Part shown: in pieces, positions 15,998 to 30,047 of the stretch | Layout: each line of letters opens with the position of its first letter | Position numbering within the stretch: the stretch's first letter is position 1 | Assembly: GCA_016709225.1 (NCBI GenBank) | Contig: JADJEE010000012.1 | Location: 124,001-188,000 of the forward strand | Reading direction: 5' to 3' | Origin: Deltaproteobacteria bacterium | GTDB taxonomy: Bacteria > Myxococcota_A > Polyangia > Nannocystales > Nannocystaceae | Length of the DNA stretch: 64,000 nt | Program-made: the position numbers and the translations under genes | The notes under the pieces: generated by a model | Seen by the model: only the letters and a program-made list of their open reading frames with translations | Told to the model about the DNA's origin: nothing | The model's database searches: none

Positions 15998-17055
15998 TTG
16001 TCGGCACCCTCGCAGCGGGTCGCCGCCAGCATGCCGCAGGCCGCGTGCCGGGCGGAGCCGCCGGAGTAACGCCGCACGAACGGGATGTCCGCGGCACGCA
16101 ACGCATCGAGCAGTCGCCCGCGCGCGAGGTCGTCCGCGCGGCGATAGCCGTCGGCGCGCGCGTCGTTGACGTCGATCAGGTTGAGCGCGATCGGGACCCC
16201 GGCGAACAGCTCGCGCACGCGGGCGACCTCGTCGGGCCGGTCGTTGATGCCGGCGATCAGCACCCACGCGAGCGTCACCCGACCGCCGCGGGCGACCTGG
16301 TGCGCGCGCAGGGCCGCGGCGAGCTCGTCGAGACCGAAGCGCGAGGCCACCGGCAGCAAGCGGCGGCGGTGCACCGGGTCGGTCGTGGTGAGCGAGACGA
16401 TGAGCCGGAACGGCTGACGATCGGCGGTGTAGCGGCGGATCTGCGGCACGAGCCCGACCGTCGAGATCGTGATCGCGTCGCCGGCGATCGAGCCGCCACA
16501 TGGATCACGCAGGCGATGGCCGGCGCGCATGACCTCGTCGTAGTTGTGCAACGGCTCGCCCTGACCCTGGAACACCGCCCCGGTCACGCGTCCGGGCGCC
16601 TCGTCGCGCACCGCCACGAACGCCGCGAGGATCTCCCATGCCGCGAGGTTGCGGCGCAGCCCCAGGCGCCCGGTCGCACAGAAGTCGCAGCCCATCGCGC
16701 AGCCGACCTGCGACGACAGACACACGCTGAAGCGACCGGGCTGGTGCAGGGGGATGCGCACCGCCTCGAAGCGGGCGCCGTCGGGGGCGCGAAGCAGGTA
16801 CTTCACGAAGCCATCGCTGGGATCGACGGCGCGCTCTTCGATCACGAGGCGATCGTGGCGCACGATCGCAGCGATGCGCTCACGGGTCACGCGACCGACG
16901 GTCTCGCGGGGCCGCTTGGCATCCGGGCGTGCCCACGCATCGACGAGGATGCGCCGCGCCTGTGCGATCGGCAGCGTGATCCCATGACGTTGGGCGTGCT
17001 CGACCAGCTCCTCGGGGGAGAACGCGAGCACGTGGGGCGCGTGGGGCTCGGTCAT
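15973..17055 (-). CDS. RlmN/Cfr-family radical SAM methyltransferase
   Basis: A 360-residue radical SAM enzyme of the RlmN/Cfr type, which methylates C2 or C8 of adenosines in 23S rRNA (RlmN also in tRNA). The SAM-binding 4Fe-4S cluster motif is VGCAMGCDFCATG (Cys119, 123, 126), preceded by the family VCLSSQ. QGEPLHNYDEV is the GEP motif. The essential second Cys of the ping-pong mechanism is in HAACGML near residue 345. N-terminal helices (about 10-60) match the RNA-recognition domain. GAP-like substitutions make it somewhat divergent from housekeeping RlmN, so a paralogue with another target is possible. ATG 17055 is chosen; an ATG six codons upstream also exists. It converges on the lipoprotein gene with a 25-bp overlap. 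Confidence 0.88.
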   Translation of the reverse strand: MTEPHAPHVLAFSPEELVEHAQRHGITLPIAQARRILVDAWARPDAKRPRETVGRVTRERIAAIVRHDRLVIEERAVDPSDGFVKYLLRAPDGARFEAVRIPLHQPGRFSVCLSSQVGCAMGCDFCATGRLGLRRNLAAWEILAAFVAVRDEAPGRVTGAVFQGQGEPLHNYDEVMRAGHRLRDPCGGSIAGDAITISTVGLVPQIRRYTADRQPFRLIVSLTTTDPVHRRRLLPVASRFGLDELAAALRAHQVARGGRVTLAWVLIAGINDRPDEVARVRELFAGVPIALNLIDVNDARADGYRRADDLARGRLLDALRAADIPFVRRYSGGSARHAACGMLAATRCEGADNQKCATPE

Positions 17056-17152
17056 GCGAGTGCGGCCTGCCATCGATCGCCGACGGCGGCGCAGCATAGC
17101 GCGAGGCGCCGCGCTCGCACCCACGCGCGCGCCCGCGTGGGTCGACCGGCAG

Positions 17153-17839
17153 CTACCGATCCACGTCGGCCGCCGCACGCAGGCGCAGCACCCCGCGGTC
17201 GGCCCCGGCAGCGCCACCCACGCGCAGCACCGCACCGCAGCGCGCGTCGAACGGCCCGACCACCTTCGCCATCGCCTTGGCGACGCACGCGTCGACCTTC
17301 TTGCTGGCGCCACCATCGACGGCGAGGCTCCGCACGCGACCACCGTCGAACGTCCAGTGCACGATCACGGCGTCACCGGCGGGCGCGCAGCGATCGAACG
17401 CAGCATCCTGCTTGGCGAGGCTGCCGATCAACACCAGCGTGCCCATGAGCGGCGCGCGCTCGATGGCACAGACGAGCTCGGCAACCTCGAGGCCGTCGGC
17501 CTCGATGCCGCCCACCGTGAGCGTGGCGCCCTCGACTTGCACGAGCGCGGGCGCGGCCGCCGGTGCATCCGCAGCAGCGGGTGAGGCGTCGGCCGCGGGC
17601 GGTGCCTCGGGTTCGTCCGCCGTGCGAGCCTCGGGGCCCGCGTCGACGGCTGCGTCGTGGTGCGCCTGGGCCGGCGCCTCGGCGTTGGGCGACGGCGGCG
17701 GCGCATCGGCATCCGCTTGCGCATGTGCAGGCGTCGACGCGGGCGGTGCGGTCTCGAGATCGCGATGACATGCGCTGCCGAGCAGGCAGATCGAGAGCCA
17801 AGCGGACATCGGCATGCACGAGCGGACTGATTTCGTCAT
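17153..17839 (-). CDS. lipoprotein with AgmX/PglI-like C-terminal domain
   Basis: A 228-residue lipoprotein. The signal peptide ends in LLGSAC. A spacer of about 90 residues is rich in Ala, Pro, Asp and Glu. The C-terminal domain (about 115-228) has two Cys-containing halves. The pattern VIVHWTFDGGRVRSLAVDGG, then CVAKAMAKV and a final strand, resembles the AgmX/PglI-type C-terminal domain found in myxobacterial gliding and kinase proteins, and the tail of the kinase at 23170. The function of that domain is not established. I chose the ATG at 17839, directly before the signal peptide. It lies between two minus-strand genes with gaps of about 100 bp, so it may be a separate unit. Confidence 0.75.
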   Translation of the reverse strand: MTKSVRSCMPMSAWLSICLLGSACHRDLETAPPASTPAHAQADADAPPPSPNAEAPAQAHHDAAVDAGPEARTADEPEAPPAADASPAAADAPAAAPALVQVEGATLTVGGIEADGLEVAELVCAIERAPLMGTLVLIGSLAKQDAAFDRCAPAGDAVIVHWTFDGGRVRSLAVDGGASKKVDACVAKAMAKVVGPFDARCGAVLRVGGAAGADRGVLRLRAAADVDR

Positions 17840-17953
17840 GCTCCGTTGGTCGCGCGGCCACGTCGGCGGACCGCCGTCGCGACCACGGCCGTGATGCCGC
17901 GCATGCAACGGCGCGCGGCGGTGCAACCGAAGGCACGCGCCGCCCGTCGCCCG

Positions 17954-19363
17954 TCACCACTCCTTCTCGTCGAAGCCGCACAGCCCGGCGTAGTGCGCGG
18001 CTGCGTCCTCGAGGAACAGCGCCCGCGTGATCGCACCGACCAGTCGCTGCACCGAGTACTTCATGCCCGAGATGCTCGCGCCACCGAAGCCGAGGCTCAG
18101 CAGGCCACCGAAGGTGTAGTTGTGGATCTGCGTCACCCACGGCGCGGCGCCGGGCTGCTTCTCGATGAACTCGAAGCCGGCGCCGAGATACGGGTGCCGC
18201 GCGAGGTCGTCGTGGGCCTCGTCGGCCGGCGGCTGGTAGCGATCGCGCCACAGCGCGACGTGGGGCGAGAGCGCGGCCAGCTCGGGGCGCCGCGCGAGGT
18301 CGGTGACGAAGCCGGTACCGACGATCACGAAGTCGACCTCGTCGATGCCACCCGGCGTGGTGATCGCGATGGCGTCGCCGCGGACCTGCACGTCGGTCCA
18401 CGGGCTGCCGGGGTGCATGGTGAAGCCGGCGAACGCGGTCGCGCGGCGCATGGTGTCGGCGGGCGGCAGCTGGCCCATCCGCAGGATCTGCCGCACGAAC
18501 CGCCACTTGTCGGGGTCGGGCAGGTCGGCCATGTGCTTGAGGAAGCCGACGAACTCGGCCCAGCGGTAGGGGTTCACGTCGACCAACCGCTGGCGTCGGA
18601 AGTAGAGGTCGACCCGCGCAGCGCCGTGCTCGAGCGCGACCGCGGCGTTGTCGAACGCCGAGGCGCCGGCGCCGAGCACCGCGATCCGACGCCCGCGCAG
18701 CGCGTCGAAGTCGATCGCGTCGCGGGTGTGGGCCCACTGCGATCGCGGCAGACGATCGCGGATCATCGCCGGCACGTCCCACGCGCCCGAGCCGTCGATG
18801 CCGGTCGCGAGCACCACCCGGCGCGCGAAGATCCGCTGCGCGGTGCCGGCATGGTCGGCATCGATGGCGATGACGCCGGGCTCCGCGGGACCGATCGCGG
18901 TCACGGTCGTGTCGGCCTGGACGTCGAGCCCGAGCACCCGGCGGTACCACGCCAGGTACGCGGCCCAGGTCTCCTTGGGCACCAGCCCCATGCCGCCCCA
19001 GCTGCCGGGCCCGTGCTGGGCCTCGAACCACGCCTGGATCGTCAGGCTCGCGATGCCGAGATCGGGACCTGTGAGGTACTTCGGCGTGCGCAGGGTGTTC
19101 ATGCGCGCGAAGTTCAGCCACGGCCCTGCGCGATCGAGCGGGCGGTCGTCGAACACCCGCACACGCTCGACCTTCTCGCGCGCGAGCGCGAACGCGGTGA
19201 CGAGCCCGCCCTGCCCGCCGCCGATGATGGCGACGTCGAGCACCGGATCGCCGGCAGCCGTGCTTCGCGGCTGCAGCCACGGCCGGCGCGGGTAGTCGAG
19301 CAGCTCGAGGTCGCGGGCCAGGGTGGCCTCGAGCCCCGCGAGTCCGGGATTCGAGCTGCTCAT
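17954..19363 (-). CDS. FAD/NAD(P)-dependent oxidoreductase, flavin-monooxygenase-like
   Basis: A 469-residue flavoprotein. The FAD Rossmann motif is LDVAIIGGGQGGLVTAFALA (about 42-61). A second dinucleotide motif, RIAVLGAGASAFDNAAVALE (about 205-225), would bind NAD(P)H. FVIVGTGFVTD is the ATG/GTG-like motif before the C-terminal FAD contact. This layout is shared by flavin-containing monooxygenases, lysine/ornithine N-hydroxylases and related enzymes. The late CGFDEKEW ends the protein. The substrate is unknown. ATG 19363 is chosen because an upstream ATG adds only a basic stretch. It lies 77 bp downstream of the S9 peptidase gene on the same strand. Confidence 0.87.
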   Translation of the reverse strand: MSSSNPGLAGLEATLARDLELLDYPRRPWLQPRSTAAGDPVLDVAIIGGGQGGLVTAFALAREKVERVRVFDDRPLDRAGPWLNFARMNTLRTPKYLTGPDLGIASLTIQAWFEAQHGPGSWGGMGLVPKETWAAYLAWYRRVLGLDVQADTTVTAIGPAEPGVIAIDADHAGTAQRIFARRVVLATGIDGSGAWDVPAMIRDRLPRSQWAHTRDAIDFDALRGRRIAVLGAGASAFDNAAVALEHGAARVDLYFRRQRLVDVNPYRWAEFVGFLKHMADLPDPDKWRFVRQILRMGQLPPADTMRRATAFAGFTMHPGSPWTDVQVRGDAIAITTPGGIDEVDFVIVGTGFVTDLARRPELAALSPHVALWRDRYQPPADEAHDDLARHPYLGAGFEFIEKQPGAAPWVTQIHNYTFGGLLSLGFGGASISGMKYSVQRLVGAITRALFLEDAAAHYAGLCGFDEKEW

Positions 19364-19440
19364 GCGGGATCCAGTCGTGGTCGCAAGCGAGGGCGATCGT
19401 CGCACCTGCGCAGCGCTGCACGCAAGTCGCGACGCGCCCG

Positions 19441-21348
19441 CTATGTCAGCGCGAGCACGCGACGGAAGAACGCCAGCTCCGCGGCCCAGCCATCGACGAT
19501 GTTCTCGGCGCGGCGAAAGCCGTGGCCCTCACCCTCGTAGCGACGGTACTCGACCTCGACGCCGCGAGCCCGCAGCGCGGCGACCATCGACTCGGTCTGC
19601 GACGGTGGCACCGCGAGGTCGTCGCTGCCCTGGAAGAAGATGACGGGCACCGTGATGCGATCGGCGGAAAACAGCGGCGAGCGTGCGCGCCACACCGGCC
19701 GCGGGTCGTCGTGCACGCCGAAGAGAAAGCGATCGTAGTGGGCCTCGAACTTGTGGGTGTCGCGGACCAACGACTCGACGTCGCTCACACCATAGAGGCT
19801 GGCACCGGCCGCGAAGACCTGGTGGAACGCCAGCGCAGCGAGCACGGTGAAGCCCCCGGCACTGGCCCCCCGGATGACCATGCGACGGGCATCGACGACC
19901 CCGGTGGTGGCGAGGTGTCGTGCACCCGCGACGCAGTCGTCGACGTCGCGCACGCCCCAGTGGCCCCGCAGGCGCTCGCGGTAGGCCCGCCCGAAGCCGG
20001 TGCTGCCGCGGTAGTTCACGTCGAGCACTGCGAAGCCGCGCGTGGTCCAGAACTGCACCGCGAGCTGGCCCTGGGCGATCGCACCGCCGGTGGGGCCGCC
20101 ATGGGCCATCACCACCAGCGGCGGTCGCGTGTCGTCGGGGCCGTGCACGTCCGGGTGATGCGGCAGGTACAGCCAGCCGTGGGCGGTGTCGCCATCGGTC
20201 GTCTCGAACGCGATCGCCTGCGGCTGCGACCACCAAGGCGGCGGCAGCACGGCCTCGATGCCGGTGTCGATCGTGGCCACGCACGCACCCCCGCGATCGA
20301 GCACCTGCAGCGCGGTGCCGCGGCCGTCCCAGCCCTGTAGCACCGCGATGCGCCCATCCGCAGCGACCAGGTGGCCGATCGTCCGCGGGCGATCGGCGAT
20401 CGTCGTGAGCCCGCCGTCGCGCAGATCGATTCGCACCACGCTCGAGATCCCGCGATGCACCGCGGCCGCGACCGCGGTGTCGTCGTCGAGCAGGGCCCAC
20501 GTGCGCAGGCCGACGTTCCACATCGCCGCGCCCAGCTCGAGCTCGCGGCGCGCGTCGGCGTCGCGCACGACCGCGTGGCGCGAGCCGTCGTCGTCGAAGC
20601 GCCACAGCGTCCACGCCCCCTCGGGCTCCCATAGCGCGAACAATCGGCCACGGCGATCGAAGGCGGGCTGCTGCGCCGACGCGTCGGCATCCCCCACGAC
20701 GTGCCGCGCCCCCCGGGGCCGACCGTCGTCACCGAGCGCCGCACGCCACACCGCACCGGCGTCCCACGGCATGTCGGGGTGCTGCCACTGCAGCCAGGCC
20801 AGCTGCGTGCCGTCGTCGGAGAGCACCGGCGACGCGTAGAAGTCGGCGCCCTCGCAGAGCACGGTGACGGCGCCGTCGTCGAGGTCGATCGCGACGAGCG
20901 CCGCGTGGGGATGGGTGCCGGGCTGCGTGCGCTCGCCGACCGCGAGCACGCGAGCGCGCCCGCGATCGAAGACCGGCTCGGCGAAGCGCCACGGACCTGC
21001 GACCGTGATCGCCGTCATCGCCGTGGTCGTTGCATCGGCACCACGCCACCACAGCCGGCCGTCGCGGCGGTCGCCGAACACCAACGCGTCGCCGCACTCG
21101 ACCCACGCGCGCCCGCCGTACTCGTGCACCCGCGTCCCCACGTCCCATGGCGCCGGCACCAGATCCTCGACACCGCCGTCGTCCCTTCGACGGCAAAGTG
21201 TGGTCCGGCCGCCCTCGTCGGGGCGCGACTCGCAGTAGATCAGCGCGCCGTCGACCCATCGCGGCGCCGCCAAGCGGCGCGCCCCCGCGGCCATGCGCTC
21301 GGGCGTCAGCGGCGAGTCCCAGGTGCCCCATGGTGCGCGCGTGGTCAT
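19441..21348 (-). CDS. S9-family prolyl-oligopeptidase-like serine peptidase
   Basis: A 635-residue peptidase. The N-terminal two thirds (about 1-370) form a beta-propeller-like region with repeated strands, including WD-type segments such as FAEPVFDRGRARVLAVGER. The C-terminal third is an alpha/beta-hydrolase domain. There the nucleophile Ser is in RGASAGGFT, the oxyanion region is VMAHGGPTGGA, the acid is likely the Asp in FFQGSDDLAVPP, and the catalytic His is in GEGHGFRR. This is the acylaminoacyl/dipeptidyl-peptidase pattern. No signal peptide is seen, so it is probably cytoplasmic. ATG 21348 begins MTTRAPWG, typical of the family start; upstream ATGs lie in non-family sequence. Confidence 0.92.
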   Translation of the reverse strand: MTTRAPWGTWDSPLTPERMAAGARRLAAPRWVDGALIYCESRPDEGGRTTLCRRRDDGGVEDLVPAPWDVGTRVHEYGGRAWVECGDALVFGDRRDGRLWWRGADATTTAMTAITVAGPWRFAEPVFDRGRARVLAVGERTQPGTHPHAALVAIDLDDGAVTVLCEGADFYASPVLSDDGTQLAWLQWQHPDMPWDAGAVWRAALGDDGRPRGARHVVGDADASAQQPAFDRRGRLFALWEPEGAWTLWRFDDDGSRHAVVRDADARRELELGAAMWNVGLRTWALLDDDTAVAAAVHRGISSVVRIDLRDGGLTTIADRPRTIGHLVAADGRIAVLQGWDGRGTALQVLDRGGACVATIDTGIEAVLPPPWWSQPQAIAFETTDGDTAHGWLYLPHHPDVHGPDDTRPPLVVMAHGGPTGGAIAQGQLAVQFWTTRGFAVLDVNYRGSTGFGRAYRERLRGHWGVRDVDDCVAGARHLATTGVVDARRMVIRGASAGGFTVLAALAFHQVFAAGASLYGVSDVESLVRDTHKFEAHYDRFLFGVHDDPRPVWRARSPLFSADRITVPVIFFQGSDDLAVPPSQTESMVAALRARGVEVEYRRYEGEGHGFRRAENIVDGWAAELAFFRRVLALT

Positions 21349-21496
21349 GCTCGCGGCGAGCATACGACGGCGCACCGACCCCTGCTCCAGCGCCACCAGA
21401 GCGGCCAGAGCGGCCATCGCCATCGTTCGCGAGCGCACCGCTCGCTGCGATCGTTGCACTTGCCCGTCGCCCGCGCCACGCATACCGTTTGCGGCG

Positions 21497-23089
21497 ATGG
21501 CCGGACCGCTGCGTTTCCTGTTCGTCGGACAATTCACCGCGCAGCCCAGCGGCGAGCGCGTCACCGTCTCGGGCGAGCGCATGGCCGACGTGATGGCACG
21601 CCTGAAGCTGCGGACCGCGGTGGTGGTGGCCGACCGGCTCGGCAACGCCGGCCAGCGCACCTACGAGCTGCAGCTCGGCAGCGCGCGGGCGCTGCGGGTG
21701 GCGGACGTGATCGCCGATCATCAACCCTTGGCGGCGCTCGCCGAGATTGCGACCGCGTTGGTCCGTCCGGGCAACGCGATCTCGATCGACGACGCGATCG
21801 CACGCGTCGAGCAGGTCGTCGGCGCCGGCCCGCTCTCGCGCGCCCTCGCGGCGCTGCAGCAGCCGCCGACCCCGGCGGCGACGACCGCCGCCCCCTCGAC
21901 CGCCCAGGCCGCGCCCTCACCGGCCGCCCCGGCGGCGGTCGCCGACGGCATCGACGGCATCTTCGCGCAGGCCGACGTGCCGCAGGGCGACGACGTCGTG
22001 CGGGCGGCGAAGACCGGGCTCGATGCGTTCATCGGCGCGATGCGAGGCGGTCGCGAGAAGGCGCCCGCCAGTCGCAGCGACGAGCAGCGGCGACGCGCGT
22101 CGTCGCTGGTGTCGGACGCGGTCGAGGCCACCGCCGCCGATCTGCTTTCGCAGGATCCGGTCGCGGCGCTCGAGGCCAACTGGCGCGGGCTCAAGCTCGT
22201 GCTCGGCGAGTCGCCCGGGCACTCGCGGCTCGCGGTCGAGCTGCTCGACGCCAGCGGCGACGCGATCGCCGACGCGCTGTCGCGGGTGCTCGACGGTGAG
22301 CTGGTGCCCGACGCGATCTTCGTCACCGAAGCGTTCGCCGACCCGGCGACCATGGCGAGCCTCGCGGCGCGAGGCGCCGACGCCTCGGTGCCGATCATCG
22401 TCACACTCGATCCCGAGGCGCTCGAGGCCGGCGAGCTGCCGATGCAGGCCTGGAGCGAGCTGCGTCGAACCGCCGCCGCCGCGTGGCTGTGCGCCGCGAC
22501 CAACGATCTCGTGGCCACCTACGAGGCCACGCGGGTGGGCCCGCGGGTCGCCTTCGCCGCGCCGGTGTTCGCGTTGGCGGCGATGCTCGCCGCCTCGCTG
22601 CGACGCGACGGCACCTTCGGCGACGCATTCGGGCGCGCGGGTGCGATCGCATCGCCGGCCTCGCGCCCCCTGGGTGATCGCCGCGCGGGCACCCGCAACA
22701 TCCCGACGCGCGCCGAGATGACGCCCGAGCCCATGCGCCAGATGGCCGATGTCGGCGTCGTCGTGCTGGGCAGCGAGCCCGGCGGCGAGCGCTTGATCGC
22801 GATCGGCGCTCCGATGGTCGCGTCCGCCGACGGCCCGACCCTCGCGGGGCGGATCCTCGTGGGACGCGCCGTACGGGCAGCGATCTCCGCCCGGGACGGC
22901 GTGAGCCACGGGGCCGGCGACGACGAGCTGGCACCGGAGCTCGCCCGGGCCGCGGCCACGATCCTCCCGGACGGACCCCCGGGTACCTGTGTGCTGCGAG
23001 GTCGCAGCCAGGGCAACGGCTTCGCGATCACGGCGGAGTTCAGACCCCACGCGGTGGGTCGGGCGTTCAGCGTCGCATTCGCGATCTGA
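21497..23089 (+). CDS. T6SS sheath-like protein, apparent TssB-TssC fusion
   Basis: A 530-residue protein whose two parts resemble the two contractile-sheath proteins. Residues 1-125 look like TssB: PLRFLFVGQFTA, the sheath-type core ADVMARLKL, then a strand/helix region ending LAALAEIATALVRP. A Pro/Ala/Thr linker of about 30 residues follows. From about 185 the sequence resembles TssC: LSQDPVAALEANWRGLKLVL (about 217-236) matches the family's LE..WRGL..L helix, and the C-terminal region ends in a strand-rich segment (ITAEFRPHAVGRAFSVAFAI), as TssC does. It is shorter than TssB plus TssC together, so parts are missing. No separate tssB or tssC is in the window. It starts a plus-strand group with the kinase at 23170, 80 bp downstream. 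It could be the working sheath, a sheath-like regulator or a relic. Confidence 0.6.
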   Translation: MAGPLRFLFVGQFTAQPSGERVTVSGERMADVMARLKLRTAVVVADRLGNAGQRTYELQLGSARALRVADVIADHQPLAALAEIATALVRPGNAISIDDAIARVEQVVGAGPLSRALAALQQPPTPAATTAAPSTAQAAPSPAAPAAVADGIDGIFAQADVPQGDDVVRAAKTGLDAFIGAMRGGREKAPASRSDEQRRRASSLVSDAVEATAADLLSQDPVAALEANWRGLKLVLGESPGHSRLAVELLDASGDAIADALSRVLDGELVPDAIFVTEAFADPATMASLAARGADASVPIIVTLDPEALEAGELPMQAWSELRRTAAAAWLCAATNDLVATYEATRVGPRVAFAAPVFALAAMLAASLRRDGTFGDAFGRAGAIASPASRPLGDRRAGTRNIPTRAEMTPEPMRQMADVGVVVLGSEPGGERLIAIGAPMVASADGPTLAGRILVGRAVRAAISARDGVSHGAGDDELAPELARAAATILPDGPPGTCVLRGRSQGNGFAITAEFRPHAVGRAFSVAFAI

Positions 23090-23169
23090 ATTTAAGCGCG
23101 GTTTCGCCGACCCTTCCCCCGAATCGCCCGGGCCATCGGCGGGGAATTTGGCTATGCTGAGCAGCCCCG

Positions 23170-25221
<2,052 letters not shown>

Positions 25222-25274
25222 TTCGCGCGTGGGACCGATCCGGCGCCGCGCGGCCCCCCCTTGGGCGAGCGACG

Positions 25275-27100
<1,826 letters not shown>

Positions 27101-27125
<25 letters not shown>

Positions 27126-29983
27126 CCCGCGCGGGACTCGGGCTCGATGAGCCGCTGCACGAGCGCGCGACACTCGAAGCGGAGGTCGTCCTCGTCGTCA
27201 CCCGCCGCCTCGGCCAGACGCAGCGCGTCGCCGGCGAGTCTGCGGGCGCGCGCGGGGTCGACCTCTCGCAGCGCCAGCGCGAGGTCGCGGCGCCGGATCG
27301 CTTGGTTGCGCGGGGTGTCGTAGGAGGGCTCGGCAGCGAGCGCGAGCTCGAGCACCTCGCGCGCCGGCGCCAGCTCCCCCTGCCGCACCAGCACGGCGCC
27401 GAGCTCCGATCGCACCGTCACCAGGCTCTCGCCTGGTAACCCGGCAGCTTCGCGTGCGGCGATCGCCAGCTCGAAGTGGCGGCGCGCGGCCGCGTCGTCG
27501 ACGAACGCCAGCGACATCCCGGCGTTGATGTGGATGGTGGCGACGTCGAGCGGCGAGAAATCGCCGCGCTGCTCGACGGCCCGCAGCGCGACCTCGAAGT
27601 ACGGCGCGGCCTGAGCCGCTTCGCCAGCGTCGATGTACGACGCACCGAGGTTCACGCTGGCGGTGATGCAGCCGTCGGACAGCGGACCCGACGTGCGCAG
27701 GAAGATGTCGTGGGCCTCGCGGAGCAGCGCGCGCCCCGACTCGAGCTCGCCGCGGGAGTTGCGAACGGTGCCGAGCATCAACATCGCGCCGGCGGTCTCG
27801 GGGTGCTCCGATCCGAACAGCGTGCGCAGGCCGTCGAGCGCGAGCTCGCAGTGCGGCTGCGCGGCTCGGGGCTCGCCGTTGGAGTCGAGGATGATGCACA
27901 GCTGTTGGTGGGCGACCGCCGTCAGCGGGTGGCCCTCGCCGGCGGTCGCGACCGCCACCTCGACGGCCGTGCGCGCGTGCCCGGTGGCCTCGTCGGCGCG
28001 CCCCAGGGCATCGAGTGCACGGGCGATCTCCATCTCGGGCTCGACCATGTCCTGGCACGGCGTGTCGCAGCGCTGCGCGACGCGGGCGCGCACCCCCTCG
28101 AAGAGTCGCAGCGACTGCGCCGGCTCACCGACCGCCTTCGCGACGATCGCCATTGCGCGCTCCGCCGACTCGAGCTCGATCGGATCGCCGGTCTTGCGCG
28201 CCTCGGCGAACGCTCGCCGCACCCACTGCTCGGCGGCCTCGGCATCGCCGAAGCGCTGGGCCACGAGCGGCGCCAACGCAACCGCGGCCGCGCCCGCGAG
28301 GGTCGGATCGCCGGCGGCTTCGGCGGCCTCGTACACCGCGATCGCCCCATCGCGCGCGCGATCGAAGGGGCCGAGCTCGGCGTAGACCCGCGCGCGCAGC
28401 AGATCGGTGGCCAGTCGCAGCGGCTCGTGATCGATGTCGGCGGCGGCGACTTCGTCGATGGCCGCGAGCGCGCTCGAGAAATCCCCTGCCGCCAGCGCGT
28501 GCTCGCCTTGCGCGAGCCGTGCCTCGGCCTGCTCGACCGCATCGCGCAGCGACGCCGGCACCGGTGGTCGACTCGACGCGAGCACCTCGGCGCGACGGCA
28601 CGAGCTCGGATCGGGCAGGCGCTCGGCCCGATCGAGCAGGTCGGGGATGCCATCGAGGTGCACGCGCGGCACCGCCTCGGCGACAGCGGTCGCCGACGCC
28701 AGCACCCGCGCCAGACAGCGCGCCCGCGGCGAGCTGGCCGCGACGTGCTCGACGCGGCAGCTCTGCTCGTGCTCGCGGGCCCAGCTGCGCGCGAAGGTAC
28801 CGAGCGCGCGATCGATGCGCTGCCACGACGCGCTCTCGAGCTCGCCGCCGATCGCCGCGAAGCCATCGGCGGCCGCGCTGCGCTGAGGCGCACTCCACAG
28901 CGCAGCCCCGTTCGCGCCCTCGGCCTCGCAGGTGTCCGCCGATGCCGGCGTGCCGATCGCGAGCACGCCGATCGCGAGCGCCCCGACCCCTGCGCCCACG
29001 AGTCCGAGTCGCCGTCGACGGCCGCGCAGGACCCCGCGCAGCTCGACCAACAGGGCCTCGAGTGTGGGCCAGCGTTGCTCGGGCTCGGCCCCGAGTCCGC
29101 GCGCGAGGATGCCGTGCAGCGCCCTCGGCGTGCCCTTCGCGGTCGCCGGTCGCGGCGGCGGCCAGGGCCCCTCGGCGACGCCCAGCACCGCCGCGCGTCC
29201 GCCCGGACGCTGCCCCCAGAGCAGCTCCCACAGCGCGACGCAGAACGCGAACTGATCCGCACGTGCATCGATGGGCCCCGAGCCGAGCTGCTCGGGTGCC
29301 ATGTACGCCGGCGTGCCGACGTACGCGTCGGTGCCTTCGGTCGACCCCGACGACGCGTCCTCGAGGCCGGGCGCCGGTGGCCACGGCGTGACGCCGTCGG
29401 CCAGCGCGCGCGCGATGCCGAAGTCGATGAGCACCACGCGGCCGTCGTCGCCGACCACGACGTTCTCGGGCTTGACGTCGCGGTGGACCAAGCCAGCACC
29501 GTGCACCGCGGCGAGGCCGGCACCGATCTCGAGGAAGCACGACAGCGTCTCGCGCCAGCCGGGGCGGCGGCGCTCGTGCCACTGCCGCAGGGTCTCGCCG
29601 CGGATCATCTCCATCACGATGAAGACGCGGTCGCCGGCGACGCCGACGTCGTAGATGGCGACGACGTTGGGGTGGTTCACGCGCGCGTTGGCGCGCGCCT
29701 CACGGATGACGCGGGCCTGTAGCTGCGGGCGATTGGCCTCGATCAGCTTGAGCGCGACGTCGCGACCGAGCACGGGATCGTGGGCCACCGCCACCGTGCC
29801 CATGCCGCCCTGACCGAGCCGCTCGCGCCACTCGTAGCGACCGAACGATGCCGGCGCGACCGTCTCGCCGAAGAGCCGCGCGCGCACCACCGCTCGCGCC
29901 ACACTGCCGTGCCAGGTGACGTGCTGGGCGACCGCCGTGATCTCCTCCGCTGGCGTCGACTCCACTGGGGTCTGCTCGGCCAT
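27101..29983 (-). CDS. Ser/Thr protein kinase with C-terminal TPR-like region
   Basis: A 960-residue Hanks kinase. The kinase domain (about 49-320) has GQGGMGTV (57-64), Lys79, HRDVKPEN (167-174), DFG (187-189) and a GTPAYMAPEQ activation end. A basic stretch and one hydrophobic helix (about 355-378, LGLVGAGVGALAIGVLAIG) follow. The rest (about 400-960) is a long helical region with TPR-type periodicity (for example ARVYAELGPFDRARDGAIAVYEAA and ELAPAREVLELALAAEP), like the many myxobacterial kinases with external TPR sensors. ATG 29983 begins MAEQTPVES; upstream frame is not kinase-like. It is transcribed toward the FHA-LysM-MepA gene, and their 3' ends overlap by 25 bp. Confidence 0.94.
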
Positions 29984-30047
29984 GCCGCGCCCGCGATCAT
30001 GCCACCGCTGACGCACCAGGTGCGCCGCGGTTGGGACGCCCCGGCGG

